Of a stretch of DNA of 64,000 bases, positions 51,191 through 59,935 are shown in pieces (position 1 is the stretch's first letter; each line of letters begins with the position of its first letter). The translations under genes and the position numbers were made by a program. The DNA is from CAIXSC01 sp046349915 (lineage in GTDB: Bacteria; Planctomycetota; Planctomycetia; Pirellulales; Pirellulaceae), in assembly GCA_046349915.1 (NCBI GenBank), contig JAXMBL010000006.1, forward strand, positions 372,001 through 436,000, written 5' to 3'. Under the pieces are notes generated by a model. That model worked only from the letters and a program-made list of their open reading frames with translations. It had not been told where the DNA came from and searched no databases.

Positions 51191-52453
51191 GTGTCCCTCA
51201 AGACTAACCAACCACACATTCAATCAACGCTGACGCCCGCGACGGGCGAGGAGTTGAGCGAACAGTTGCGTGCTTGCCATGCACGGACGACTCCTGTGTA
51301 TCCAATCGGCGGCGCCACGGCGCTCGATTACGGCATACCGGCGAAACAGCCTGGAGTCGCCATCTCGTTGGCGAGACTGAACCGAGTGGTCGACTATCCT
51401 GCTCGAGATATGACCGTCACGGTCGAGGCGGGAGTGACGCTGGCGAGTTTGAACAAACAATTGGCAGCCGAGCGACAACAACTTCCGTTTGACGTTCCCG
51501 ACGCGGACCAAGCGACCGTGGGCGGCATCGTGGCGACGAATTGGAATGGATGTCGGCGTTACGGTTACGGCTCGGTGCGAGACTATGTCATCGGCATCCA
51601 TGCGGTCGATGGAACGGGCCTGCCCTTTAAAGGAGGTGGTCGAGTCGTCAAGAATGTTGCCGGATACGACTTCTGCAAACTCTTGACCGGCTCGCTCGGT
51701 ACGCTGGGGGTCATCGACCAATTGACGTTTCGCTTGAGACCGATTCCCGAGAGCAGTGCGTGGGTTGGATGTTGGGTAGCAAATGTAGAGTTGACCGAAC
51801 GACTTCTCGAGGGACTAGTACATTCCGAAACCTCCCCAACCGCGATCGAGCTTGTCGCGGGACCGGATTGGAACAGTGATGCTCGTCTTGCCTCTTTACG
51901 AAGCGGCGGCTCGAAAGCTGGGGGTGGTTATTGGCTCCTCGTAGGTGTTGAGGGAACGAGTGTTGAGGTTGACTGGATGGTCAATCGACTCAAGCAAGAG
52001 TGGAGCACCGCGGGGGTAAGTGCCTGCGAGTCTTGGCAAGGAGACTCAGCCAAGCAATGGTTGGCCGATTTGACAAACTGGTCGCGCCGTGAACATTCGG
52101 CTTTAGTGCTGAAGGCGGCAGTGCGTCCGAGCGGCGTCGTGCCGATGCTTGCCGCGTTCGCCTCCATTGACCCACGAGTTTCCTTGCAAGCCCATGCGGG
52201 AAACGGACAGATCATCGCATGCTGCCCCGAATTTCCCGTGGGCGGAATGTCGCGCACCGTCGTCGGGCGATTGCAAGCCGAGGCGAGTCAATGGTCGGGT
52301 TCCTTGACGGTTGTCTCGAATCCCAGCGGCCAGGAGATGACCTTGAGAAGCGTATGGGGAGTCGGCGGGGTGAACTTGGAAATGATGCAGTCGGTCAAGA
52401 GACAATTCGACCCCAAGAACTTGCTGAATCCCGGCAGGTTTGTTTTCGCTTGA
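51191..52453 (+). CDS. glcE: Glycolate oxidase FAD-binding subunit GlcE
   Basis: 420 residues from a GTG at 51191. Second FAD-type-4 protein of the glycolate oxidase complex, shorter and less conserved than GlcD. Seen: YPIGGATALDYGIPAKQPG, MTVTVEAGVTLASLNKQL, LPFDVPDADQATVGGIVATN, GSVRDYVIGIHAVDGTG, FKGGGRVVKNVAGYDFCKLL, GSLGTLGVIDQLTFRLRPIP and the C-terminal QFDPKNLLNPGRFV. Ribosome-binding signal is weak, and the 305-base gap to glcD is filled with palindromes, so independent regulation or processing is possible. Confidence 0.9.
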   Translation: MSLKTNQPHIQSTLTPATGEELSEQLRACHARTTPVYPIGGATALDYGIPAKQPGVAISLARLNRVVDYPARDMTVTVEAGVTLASLNKQLAAERQQLPFDVPDADQATVGGIVATNWNGCRRYGYGSVRDYVIGIHAVDGTGLPFKGGGRVVKNVAGYDFCKLLTGSLGTLGVIDQLTFRLRPIPESSAWVGCWVANVELTERLLEGLVHSETSPTAIELVAGPDWNSDARLASLRSGGSKAGGGYWLLVGVEGTSVEVDWMVNRLKQEWSTAGVSACESWQGDSAKQWLADLTNWSRREHSALVLKAAVRPSGVVPMLAAFASIDPRVSLQAHAGNGQIIACCPEFPVGGMSRTVVGRLQAEASQWSGSLTVVSNPSGQEMTLRSVWGVGGVNLEMMQSVKRQFDPKNLLNPGRFVFA

Positions 52454-52551
52454 CCAGCCTTGGATACGCCGCCCACAATCAGATCACGTTCATGGAGTCG
52501 TTAGTCGCTCCGTCAACGTAGTGAGTATTTGCAACGGGAAGTCACTGAACC

Positions 52552-53955
52552 ATGACCGTATCGACCAGCCACGTGACGCCAGCCAGCGATTTACCCGCCC
52601 ACTCGACGGGCGTCATCTCTTTGCCCATTGTGAATCCTGGAAAAACCGGCAAGCCTGGCTCGTCGAATTCGAGCAATCCGGGGGCGGGCATCGATTACGA
52701 GTTGTTCTTGGATTGCGTGCACTGCGGGCTCTGTACTGCGTCGTGCCCAACCTACGTCGAATTGGGGAACGAGAACGACAGCCCTCGAGGGCGAATCTAC
52801 CTGATGCGAGCGGTGACCGATGGCCGGCTGGAACTAACCTCGGAAGTTCGTCGACATCTGGAGCTTTGTTTGGACTGCCGAGCTTGTGAGACTGCCTGTC
52901 CTTCGGGAGTACAGTACGGGAAGCTGATCGAGCCATTCCGAGTCGCGATGGAGAGCGAAGGCGACACGCCCGCGAAGTCGTCCGATTGGTTTCATCAATA
53001 CATCTTGTTCAAGCTATTCCCCTATCCAGAGCGGATGCGTTGGACGTTGTGGCCCGCTCGAGTCGCTCAGTGGCTCAAGCTGGATCGACTCTTGATCGGA
53101 TCGGGGCTATGGCGACTCCTGCCGCCGCGACTCGGCCGGCTCGTCACGCTATTGCCGCCCTTGGAAAAGCCCGTCGCCGCCTTACCTCCCGTGCTGCCCG
53201 CGAAAGGGAGACGCCGAGCTCGCGTGGCTCTATTCACTGGCTGTGTCGCGGACGTGATGTTCCGTCAAACTCATTGGGCCACGGCCCGGGTGCTGCAAGA
53301 AAATGGTTGCGACGTCGTGACGCCGCAGAACCAAGTCTGCTGCGGCGCCATTCATCTGCATGCGGGTTCGAACGAGCCTGCTCGAGAAATGGCCGACGCC
53401 AATATCGCGACCTTCAAGGCGGACGATGTGGATGCAATCATCGTCAATGTCGCGGGTTGTGGATCGATGCTGAAGGACTACGGTCATCACTGGCACGACG
53501 AAGGACAAGCGTTGCGCGAGCGATTCGCTGGCAAAGTGAAGGATGTGCACGAGTTTCTGGCCCAGTTGGGGTTGGTTGCTCCCACGGGTTCGATCCCGGT
53601 GACGGCGACTTACCACGATGCGTGTCATTTGGCGCACGCTCAGAAAGTTCGCGAACAGCCTCGTCAATTGCTCGAAAAAATCCCCGGCCTCAAGTTGGTC
53701 GAATTGCCTGAGAGTGAACTCTGCTGCGGCGCGGCGGGCACCTACAACTTGACGGAACCCGAGATGGCCGAGCGATTGAGCTCGCGCAAGTTGAAGAACA
53801 TCTTGTCGACCGGTGCTCGCGTGGTCGTGACCGCGAACGCAGGCTGCCTCTTGCAGATCGCTCGCGAAGCGAGAATGCGGAACGAGGTGCTGAAGATCAT
53901 GCACCCGATCGACCTGCTGGATCTGAGCTACCGCGGCGAGCCTTTGCGGTTTTAG
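52552..53955 (+). CDS. glcF: Glycolate oxidase iron-sulfur subunit GlcF
   Basis: 467 residues. Passes electrons from the flavin subunits to quinone. Two [4Fe-4S] motifs: CVHCGLCTASCPTYVELGNE and CLDCRACETACPSGVQYG. Two CCG domains of the GlcF/heterodisulfide-reductase type follow: VALFTGCVADVMF with VCCGAIHLHAG and NVAGCGSMLKDYG, then TYHDACHLAHAQKVREQPRQ with CCGAAGTYNL and TANAGCLLQIA. A Ser/Gly/Asn-rich N-terminal extension of about 45 residues precedes the first cluster. 98 bases after glcE. Confidence 0.93.
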   Translation: MTVSTSHVTPASDLPAHSTGVISLPIVNPGKTGKPGSSNSSNPGAGIDYELFLDCVHCGLCTASCPTYVELGNENDSPRGRIYLMRAVTDGRLELTSEVRRHLELCLDCRACETACPSGVQYGKLIEPFRVAMESEGDTPAKSSDWFHQYILFKLFPYPERMRWTLWPARVAQWLKLDRLLIGSGLWRLLPPRLGRLVTLLPPLEKPVAALPPVLPAKGRRRARVALFTGCVADVMFRQTHWATARVLQENGCDVVTPQNQVCCGAIHLHAGSNEPAREMADANIATFKADDVDAIIVNVAGCGSMLKDYGHHWHDEGQALRERFAGKVKDVHEFLAQLGLVAPTGSIPVTATYHDACHLAHAQKVREQPRQLLEKIPGLKLVELPESELCCGAAGTYNLTEPEMAERLSSRKLKNILSTGARVVVTANAGCLLQIAREARMRNEVLKIMHPIDLLDLSYRGEPLRF

Positions 53956-53958
53956 TTT

Positions 53959-54100
53959 TTTGCTTGGCGGCGGGTAGCGGGCGCCAGCGGTCGGAATTCT
54001 TGCGAATTCCGCTACGAGGAACGGGCGGCGCGACGGCGGTTCGCTTGGCGGCGTTAAGCGGGCGTTAAAGGTCGGAATTCTTGCGAATTCCGCTACGGGG
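53959..54100. repeat. About 81-base tandem duplication carrying palindrome family B
   Basis: Two related blocks, about 53960-54019 and 54041-54100, each with CTTGGCGGCG, a GCGGGCG segment and the family B palindrome (53991-54015 and 54072-54096), offset by 81 bases. They lie between the convergent glcF and cpaB genes. Confidence 0.8.
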
Positions 54101-54106
54101 AAATGC

Positions 54107-54135
54107 AAGAAGCCCGCAGCTTTCGCCGCGGGCTC
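54107..54135 (-). terminator. Terminator-like hairpin after cpaB
   Basis: On the minus strand AGCCCGCGGCG then AAAG then a near-complementary CTGCGGGCT, followed by TCTTGC. It lies about 50 bases after the cpaB stop codon and would end the prepilin-peptidase/cpaB transcript. The T-run is short. Confidence 0.6.
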
Positions 54136-54186
54136 TTGAGTGATTTCGGACGTCGCGGTTGGTTACGCGTCGGATGACTTTTGCGA

Positions 54187-55134
54187 TTACTGGCGGTTCG
54201 TGTTATCGCCGTTGTTCACAGGAGCAGCCACGCTGGTCGCGGGAGTTTCATCTCCGCCGTTGGCGGGCAACCCCTTGGCTTCCACAACTGCGGGCGCCGT
54301 CGGAGTTGTTCGGTCCTTGTGCTTGAATTCGATCTTCGACATGCTGCGACCGCGATACACCTCAACCTTCGTGCGAGTGGTAGGCACTGACAGAAGGTCT
54401 TCTAGCGTGCGAGGCATCGTCGATGTGAACTGTTCAGTATCTTCTGGGTTACGTAAGGCGAGCGACAGTTCGCCGCGACCAGCCACCACCTGCAATGCAG
54501 CGGCCTGTTCCGGGCGAACGGCGATAGTCACCGAGTGCTTGGCGATTGGCGCCGCGGCTCGAACATTCTTCGCGGTTTCTTCGTTCAGGGCGAGCACCGT
54601 GACGCCTTCCAGCAAAGGCACCGTCATCTCAGGAATGTCGCTGGCCTCGTTTTGATGCGAGCGGAACAGCACATCGACCACCGATCCGGCGCTGGTAAAT
54701 CCGGCGACTGCCGCATCCACTTGCACGGAAAACGTCACAGCCCGATACCCAGGCAACAACTTGTCAGCCACGTTGGGCCCTTGTCCCTCGGGGTAGAAGG
54801 CGTCTGGGGCGAACGAACCGCCGCCTTTGAGATCGTCTTTCAACACGCGACCAATGATCTGATTGGTACGGTTCATGAAGGGCTTATCAAACCCTTTCGC
54901 CTTCAATTGATCCGGCTTAAGCCGCATGATCGCGATATCGCCCAAAGTGATCTTCCGGCCCGCGGGAATGTTAGCCGCGGCCACCGGTACGGTGACCAGT
55001 TCCGCGGGCTTCTCTTCCTTCTTGGCCGCGACGGGCGGATTCAGCAATTGCTTCCGCACGACATAGGCCCCCAAGAGGCCGAACAAAACCGCCATGATGC
55101 CAGCGAGGATGGTTCCAGCACTCAATCGAGACAT
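54187..55134 (-). CDS. cpaB: Flp pilus assembly protein CpaB/RcpC
   Basis: 315 residues from the ATG at 55134 (a GTG two codons earlier is open). One N-terminal membrane helix (AGTILAGIMAVLFGLLGAYV), then a SAF domain (VPVAAANIPAGRKITLGDIA) and a CpaB-type domain (LLPGYRAVTFSVQVDAAVAG, SAGSVVDVLFR, VTVLALNEETAK, ITVAVRPEQAAAL-like block). CpaB lies in the periplasm and helps assemble the secretin/pilus of the Tad system. The C-terminal Pro/Ala/Thr tail is likely disordered. Last gene of the pilus segment; it follows the prepilin peptidase gene by 145 bases. Confidence 0.9.
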   Translation of the reverse strand: MSRLSAGTILAGIMAVLFGLLGAYVVRKQLLNPPVAAKKEEKPAELVTVPVAAANIPAGRKITLGDIAIMRLKPDQLKAKGFDKPFMNRTNQIIGRVLKDDLKGGGSFAPDAFYPEGQGPNVADKLLPGYRAVTFSVQVDAAVAGFTSAGSVVDVLFRSHQNEASDIPEMTVPLLEGVTVLALNEETAKNVRAAAPIAKHSVTIAVRPEQAAALQVVAGRGELSLALRNPEDTEQFTSTMPRTLEDLLSVPTTRTKVEVYRGRSMSKIEFKHKDRTTPTAPAVVEAKGLPANGGDETPATSVAAPVNNGDNTNRQ

Positions 55135-55279
55135 ATGCACAACCCCGGCGGCCGAGCCGCATGTTAAGTGAACAGGTAAACAAACTTGTCAGAACAGATA
55201 TCCGGATCGCGATTTCATCGAGCTGCGTGGCGAGGACCGTTTGAATCCCGTGCCGCTTCGGCAAGTCGATACGGCTCGC

Positions 55280-55816
55280 TTAGTGGTTCCAAGTCATGAA
55301 TTTCAAGGCGACGAATCCCCAGGTCGCGACGCATACCGGCACGGCGAATGGAATCAGCATTCGCGCCCCCCGACGACTCATCGTCTGAGCTTGAGCGGAG
55401 CCTGCTTCAACTTTGGCGAAGGCGAACTTTCGCGGCGCGATCCACCGACCGAGCAGGATGCCCGCAGTCATCAGCACGGCGACAATCACTCCGCCGAGAA
55501 AGACGAACAGGGTGCCAAAGACACCCACCCACGAGCCCACGGCCCCCATCAGCTTCACGTCGCCGCCGCCGCCGCCGCCGATCAGCCACAGGACGAGCAT
55601 GACTCCGAAGCCGACGGCAAAGCCGCCGGCGGCAAAGCCTAGACCGGCCCAGCCGGAGACAACTAAGTGGAAGACGAGCGCCAGGGCGAAGGCGATGATC
55701 GTCAGTACATTGGGGATGCGGCGGCTACGCAGGTCGGTGACGAGCGCCAGCGTGGTGAAACCACACACGCCCACGGTCCACAGCGCCATCGTCCATAACG
55801 GCCAATCTCGCATCAT
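55280..55816 (-). CDS. cpaA: Prepilin peptidase, CpaA/TadV type
   Basis: 178 residues, A24 aspartic membrane protease without methylase domain. Five to six helices; the two catalytic aspartates lie in LVTDLRSRRIPNVLT and in GGGGGGDVKLMGAVGSWVG (the GxGD motif, here in a run of six glycines). It would cut Flp, TadE and TadF prepilins after the Gly of the leader. AGGGGAG precedes the first of two consecutive ATGs. It stands between cpaB and the array of pilin genes, all on the same strand. Confidence 0.92.
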   Translation of the reverse strand: MMRDWPLWTMALWTVGVCGFTTLALVTDLRSRRIPNVLTIIAFALALVFHLVVSGWAGLGFAAGGFAVGFGVMLVLWLIGGGGGGDVKLMGAVGSWVGVFGTLFVFLGGVIVAVLMTAGILLGRWIAPRKFAFAKVEAGSAQAQTMSRRGARMLIPFAVPVCVATWGFVALKFMTWNH

Positions 55817-56138
55817 CGAAGCAACTCCCCTTCCTTGGGTGTCTTTACGCCGAGTTCGACGAAGCGATGGTTACGCGACGCCAGAGCCCTCGGACGAGTC
55901 CTATAACCGATATCGCGATTTTAACGCTGGAATCTTCAGTCTTGGTCGGCAGGTCGTAGAGGTTTCTCCGTTGTGAGCGATTCCCACAGGATTCTCTCAT
56001 CAATAACGACGTACAAATTGTGCTCTTATGGGAGGATTCATCCGTAGAGTTCGAGAGCCGCGTCAACTCTTTTCGCGGAACAGTGGTCCGCCATTCCACC
56101 TAGCCATCCCACTTTAACTCCGCCTGTACTCACGAAAG
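55817..56138. other. Intergenic, nothing recognised
   Basis: 322 bases between the prepilin peptidase gene and the terminator of pilin 1. No reading frame with content, no clear promoter. Confidence 0.5.
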
Positions 56139-56187
56139 AAGCCGCGGACACGGCCACCAGTTTGTGATGGCGACCGTGCCGCGGCTT
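56139..56187 (-). terminator. Terminator of pilin 1
   Basis: Inverted repeat AAGCCGCGG-A-CACGG with CCGTG-CCGCGGCTT around a central loop; on the minus strand it is followed by CTTTCGTG. It lies about 40 bases after the pilin stop. Confidence 0.75.
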
Positions 56188-56225
56188 TAGATGACAGGCC
56201 GATGAGGCGCTGTTACGACCAAACA

Positions 56226-56588
56226 CTAGGTGTTCGGCGTGTTACGTTCAGCCGTGAATGTCGCGTCTTCCTCGTCGTCCGCACCATTGAACGTGATGCA
56301 GTTGTCGGCGGCGCCGGCGGTATCATCGTTCGAATCGCACTCGTCGGTGTTGTCGACGAAGTCAAAGCCAGCGGTATTGGAGTTATGGCCAATCACACCG
56401 TCGATTGAGTAGCTCTGGTTCACGTCCTGGAAAGCACCAGCAACGTCCGACAGCTCGCTGACGATGCCGTCGCGAACAGCGGCCAATCCAACCAACAGTC
56501 CGAGCACCGCGACGGTCGCGATCAGGATCAATTCGGCCGACACCACGAAGCCCGCTTCGTCATTCCACAGTTTCTTCATCATCTTCAT
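56226..56588 (-). CDS. Flp-like pilin 1, long acidic form
   Basis: 120 residues: leader MKMMKKLWNDEAG, hydrophobic helix FVVSAELILIATVAVLGLLV, then VRDGIVSELSDVAGAFQDVN and an acidic tail with two cysteines (DECDSND, DNCITFN) ending RNTPNT. Expected cleavage is Gly-Phe by the adjacent CpaA. Flp pilins are normally 50-65 residues, so the 75-residue tail is an elaboration; the Cys pair may form a disulfide and the Asp-rich part may bind calcium (inference). Nearly identical in protein to pilins 2 and 3, but the DNA differs at many third codon positions. Confidence 0.87.
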   Translation of the reverse strand: MKMMKKLWNDEAGFVVSAELILIATVAVLGLLVGLAAVRDGIVSELSDVAGAFQDVNQSYSIDGVIGHNSNTAGFDFVDNTDECDSNDDTAGAADNCITFNGADDEEDATFTAERNTPNT

Positions 56589-56961
56589 GAATAAGTCTCT
56601 TTAAGTGAGAGGAGGGTAGGGATCCTTCCGCACGGCAAGTAATCTCCCTCTGACCCCAGGGATGCAGTAACCTGACGGCCCATCGCGCCCATCTGACGTC
56701 AGAGATCCCACTTTCGTGCTCAAGCCAACAACACGAGTCCACTCGTGCAGCAACTATTGAATCGGTCGGAACCTACCAGAAAAAACGACATGTTCATCGA
56801 CGGCCATACAGACCTAACCACTGCACGCGACACAATATCGAACTAAATCGCTGTCGCTTTGGCGCAATTACGAGACGGGCCAAGTCGAGAGGTAAACTCT
56901 AACAAAGAACCGAGAACGCTGCCTTAGAAGGCGCCAGAATCACTGAGAATTGAGAACGAAA
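56589..56961. other. Spacer between pilins 1 and 2
   Basis: 373 bases upstream of pilin 1 without a visible gene. It presumably holds the pilin 1 promoter; no box assigned. Confidence 0.5.
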
Positions 56962-57010
56962 AAACCGCGGTCGCGTTCCACACACTTGCGTGTGGACCGC
57001 GCCGCGGTTT
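56956..57010 (-). terminator. Terminator of pilin 2
   Basis: AAACCGCGG arm with CCACAC / GTGTGG inner stem and CCGCGGTTT arm (56962-57010); on the minus strand it runs into TTTTTTCG. About 38 bases after the pilin stop. Confidence 0.85.
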
Positions 57011-57047
57011 ATGCAACAGGCCCAAGAGGGACCGTTACGCCCAGACA

Positions 57048-57410
57048 CTAGGTATTGGGCGTATTGCGAGCTGCGGTGAACGTGGCATCTTCCTCGTCAT
57101 CCGCACCATTGAACGTGATGCAGTTGTCAGCAGCGCCAGCGGTGTCATCATTCGAATCGCACTCGTCGGTGTTATCGACGAAGTCAAAGCCAGCCGTATT
57201 CGCATTGTGACCGATCACGCCATCGATCGAATAGCTCTGGTTGACGTCCTGGAACGCACCAGCAACGTCCGACAGTTCGCTCACGATGCCATCACGGACA
57301 GCGGCCAAACCGACCAACAGACCGAGCACCGCGACGGTCGCGATCAGGATCAATTCGGCCGAGACCACGAAGCCCGCTTCATCGTTCCAGAGCTTCTTCA
57401 TCATCTTCAT
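57048..57410 (-). CDS. Flp-like pilin 2, long acidic form
   Basis: 120 residues from the ATG at 57410; the frame is open 10 codons further but that part is not pilin-like. Same architecture as pilin 1, from which it differs by NANTAG for NSNTAG and TAARNTPNT for TAERNTPNT. The leader MKMMKKLWNDEAG and helix are identical. It has its own downstream terminator and a 648-base upstream spacer, so it is probably transcribed alone. Confidence 0.87.
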   Translation of the reverse strand: MKMMKKLWNDEAGFVVSAELILIATVAVLGLLVGLAAVRDGIVSELSDVAGAFQDVNQSYSIDGVIGHNANTAGFDFVDNTDECDSNDDTAGAADNCITFNGADDEEDATFTAARNTPNT

Positions 57411-57969
57411 GGGGTCACTCCCAAAGAGCCAAAGGGTCAAAGTAGGTCGACACAGGACGCGCTATTGCCTTTGGATTTCATCTGTCACACAAGCCATGAG
57501 ACTTGGCGCACGGAATCCTTGTGCCACTGCACTTCCTTGTAACAATTTGCGGCCAACCACACTGCACTCGCCGCACAGTTCATTTCGGCACACCCTGCGC
57601 GGAAAAAAAGAGCGTTCCGTCTAAGGCGTTACAGACTTCCCAGATAGTTGGACAGCTAGGTTCGCCGAAATGACGGGCTTCTGACAGAGGACCGGTCAAC
57701 CACGGATCACACCGATGACGCGGTGGAGGATAGAAGGCGGAAGTCGTGGCGTCATCGCACGGGCTCGGATTTCTCTTTCTCAGGCAGCCAAAGCCAGTCG
57801 CGCAACACGAACCCGGCCCCAAGCACGAACACCCATTCGTGCGATTCTCTAGATTCGCAGTCCAATTACTTGGGAACACTGCTCAACACTAATCGAGTTC
57901 ACTTTCGACCTACTGGCTGAAACGGCCATTCGCTTTGCGAGCAAGCAAATACAAGATCGTCAACGAAAC
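57411..57969. other. Spacer between pilins 2 and 3
   Basis: About 560 bases with no supported gene. It contains GTCAACCACGGATCACACCGATG (57695-57717), identical to 26306-26328. A minus-strand frame at 57580-57879 has no recognisable content. Confidence 0.6.
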
Positions 57970-58021
57970 GAAAAAACCGCGAGCGTGGTCCCCAGTCGTA
58001 ACTGGAGTCCACGTCGCGGTT
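57970..58021 (-). terminator. Terminator of pilin 3
   Basis: AACCGCGA / TCGCGGTT outer arms (57975-57982 and 58014-58021) with CGTGG / CCACG inside; T-run on the minus strand (57970-57975 region). About 38 bases after the pilin stop. Confidence 0.8.
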
Positions 58022-58058
58022 AGCAACAGGCCCGTAAAGGCTCTGCTACGCCAACATA

Positions 58059-58421
58059 CTAGGTGTTGGGCGTATTGCGTTGAGCCGAGAAGGTGGCGTC
58101 TTCTTCGTCATCCGCACCGTTGAACGTGATGCAGTTGTCAGCAGCGCCAGCCGTATCGTCGTTCGAATCGCACTCGTCAGTGTTGTCAACGAAGTCGAAG
58201 CCAGCGGTGTTGGCATTGTGGCCGATCACGCCGTCGATCGAGTAGCTCTGGTTCACGTCCTGGAACGCACCAGCAACGTCCGACAGCTCGCTCACGATGC
58301 CGTCACGAACCGCGGCCAAGCCGACCAACAGGCCGAGGACCGCGACGGTCGCGATCAGGATCAGTTCGGCCGAGACCACGAAGCCCGCTTCATCGTTCCA
58401 CAACTTCTTCATCATCTTCAT
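58059..58421 (-). CDS. Flp-like pilin 3, long acidic form
   Basis: 120 residues, identical in leader and membrane helix to pilins 1 and 2 and differing only near the end (FSAQRNTPNT). Contains the same Cys pair and Asp-rich tail. The same AAGATGATG-type start context follows ACCCCATGAAG. Has its own terminator. With pilins 1 and 2 it forms a near-identical trio. Confidence 0.87.
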   Translation of the reverse strand: MKMMKKLWNDEAGFVVSAELILIATVAVLGLLVGLAAVRDGIVSELSDVAGAFQDVNQSYSIDGVIGHNANTAGFDFVDNTDECDSNDDTAGAADNCITFNGADDEEDATFSAQRNTPNT

Positions 58422-58636
58422 GGGGTAACTCCCAAAATGGTTAAAGGATCAGGTTCAGAATCAAGTCACACACAAACAAACTTCAAACTATCACATGAAA
58501 TTCAGTCCGCCTGCCAAGCCGCCAAGCCGGGGCGCGAATTCCTTGTGTTTCATCTCTCAGTCATGACAGGTGGTATGAGACTGCGGAGCGTGAATCCGCG
58601 GAAATCGACCCACAGTCCCGACAAGATTTAAATCGA

Positions 58637-59014
58637 CTAGGGGAACGGACCGTTACGCAATGCTGTAAACGGGGTTTCCTCGCTAATCTCACCTGTATTT
58701 CCACCCGGCCCATCGAAAGTGATGCAGTTATCCGCAACACCGTCAATTTGGTCGTTGTCATCACACTCGTCTACGTCATCGACGAAATCAAACCCCGCCG
58801 AGTTGGCGTTGTGTCCGATCACTCCGTCGACTGAATAGCCCTGGTTAGCATCCTGGAACGCGCCCGCGACGTCTGACAACTCGCTCGTGACACCGTCACG
58901 CACCGAGGCCAGACCCACCAGCAGACCCAAGACCGCTACGGTCGCGATCAGGATCAGTTCCGCGGAGACGACGAAACCAGATTCGTCGTTCCACAGTTGC
59001 CGCATGAGTTTCAT
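58637..59014 (-). CDS. Flp-like pilin 4, diverged long form
   Basis: 125 residues: MKLMRQLWNDESG leader, FVVSAELILIATVAVLGLLV helix, VRDGVTSELSDVAGAFQDAN, then a more diverged tail (VDDVDECDDNDQ, VADNCITFDGPGGNTGE) ending LRNGPFP. Both cysteines are kept. A strong AGGAGGG lies 6-7 bases before the ATG, better than for pilins 1-3. No clear terminator seen after it. Confidence 0.85.
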   Translation of the reverse strand: MKLMRQLWNDESGFVVSAELILIATVAVLGLLVGLASVRDGVTSELSDVAGAFQDANQGYSVDGVIGHNANSAGFDFVDDVDECDDNDQIDGVADNCITFDGPGGNTGEISEETPFTALRNGPFP

Positions 59015-59137
59015 GCCTTACCCTCCTAAGAAAGGAACTTTCCGACCAAACACCCACCGTTACCCAACTTGCTCCACCCCGCATCCTTGCGGATTTGCTT
59101 GTGGCGCAGCCATAACGGCGATACGCGAGTCATGCCG

Positions 59138-59506
59138 TTAGGGAAACGGCGTTCCCACAGTTGCCAACGCTTCCCCTTCGTCGTACTGAGTTCCTCCCAC
59201 ATCCAGACAGGCAGGCTCCGACCCCACCGGGTCCGTCAGCGTCGCCGCGTCATCCACATACAACGCGGTATACACGGTCCCCACACCCGACATTACGACT
59301 TCCACGCCAAACGACTGATCGACGTTGTCCAGTGCGACCGCGACGTCGCCCATTTCCTGGACCACGCTGTCTCGCACAATCACCAAGCCCACCATGACCC
59401 CAATCGCGGTAATGGTGGTCATCAAAATCAAATCCGCGGGCGCCATCGCGCCACGTGTGTCGCCCCATAGACGACGCAATACCGATAGTGTCGCGTTCTT
59501 TCTCAT
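59138..59506 (-). CDS. Flp-like pilin 5, divergent
   Basis: 122 residues from the ATG at 59506, which overlaps the stop of pilin 6 (ATGA). Leader MRKNATLSVLRRLWGDTRG, then AMAPADLILMTTITAIGVMV: the conserved Glu is replaced by Asp and a Pro lies two residues before it. The helix is followed by VRDSVVQEMGDVAVALDNVD and a tail with one Cys (PACLDVGG) ending VGTPFP. Probably a minor pilin or pseudopilin made together with pilin 6. Confidence 0.8.
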   Translation of the reverse strand: MRKNATLSVLRRLWGDTRGAMAPADLILMTTITAIGVMVGLVIVRDSVVQEMGDVAVALDNVDQSFGVEVVMSGVGTVYTALYVDDAATLTDPVGSEPACLDVGGTQYDEGEALATVGTPFP

Positions 59507-59916
59507 GGTGCTGGCAGCGCCGTGCCCTCCTCGATGCTGACAGATGTGGGGAAGGAGATTCCCGCGGGCGGCTCGCCCGCCGTCTGCACCGTCGTCTCGC
59601 ACAGGTCCAACTGATCGGCGTAGTCGTAGTTCTGGAAACTCGCCGTTACCACGACATCGCCGAACGTCGAGGTAATCGTCACGGTATCCCCCGCGACCGT
59701 AATCCCTGCACCGGGATTTGCCGCGATCGCGATCGCATACGATTGATTCATCGCGTTGATCGCGGCGCCCGTATCGCCCAACTCCTGGACGATCGCGTCG
59801 CGATAGGTCACCATCCCCACGATCAGACCGATGCAGGCGATGGTGGCGATCAAAATCATTTCAGCGGACAGCACGAACCCGCGTTCGTCCTTCCAAAGCG
59901 TCATCCATAACTTCAT
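59503..59916 (-). CDS. Flp-like pilin 6
   Basis: 137 residues: leader MKLWMTLWKDERG, helix FVLSAEMILIATIACIGLIV, then YRDAIVQELGDTGAAINAMN and an extended beta-rich tail (GITVAGDTVTITSTFGDVVV, YADQLDLCETTVQTAGEPPA). GGAGGATC lies just before the ATG (59917 onward). It starts 19 bases after the stop of the upstream 381-residue protein and its stop overlaps pilin 5, so these genes are likely one unit. Confidence 0.83.
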   Translation of the reverse strand: MKLWMTLWKDERGFVLSAEMILIATIACIGLIVGMVTYRDAIVQELGDTGAAINAMNQSYAIAIAANPGAGITVAGDTVTITSTFGDVVVTASFQNYDYADQLDLCETTVQTAGEPPAGISFPTSVSIEEGTALPAP

Positions 59917-59935
59917 GGCCAGGATCCTCCCGGTG

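Noticed and set aside
57411..58560. Possible sigma-54-like promoters upstream of pilins 2 and 3 (TGGCAC with a downstream TTCCG)
   Set aside because: The -12 element does not match TTGCA well and the spacing is not shared by both genes; only a CACAAGGAnTTCG-like similarity remains.
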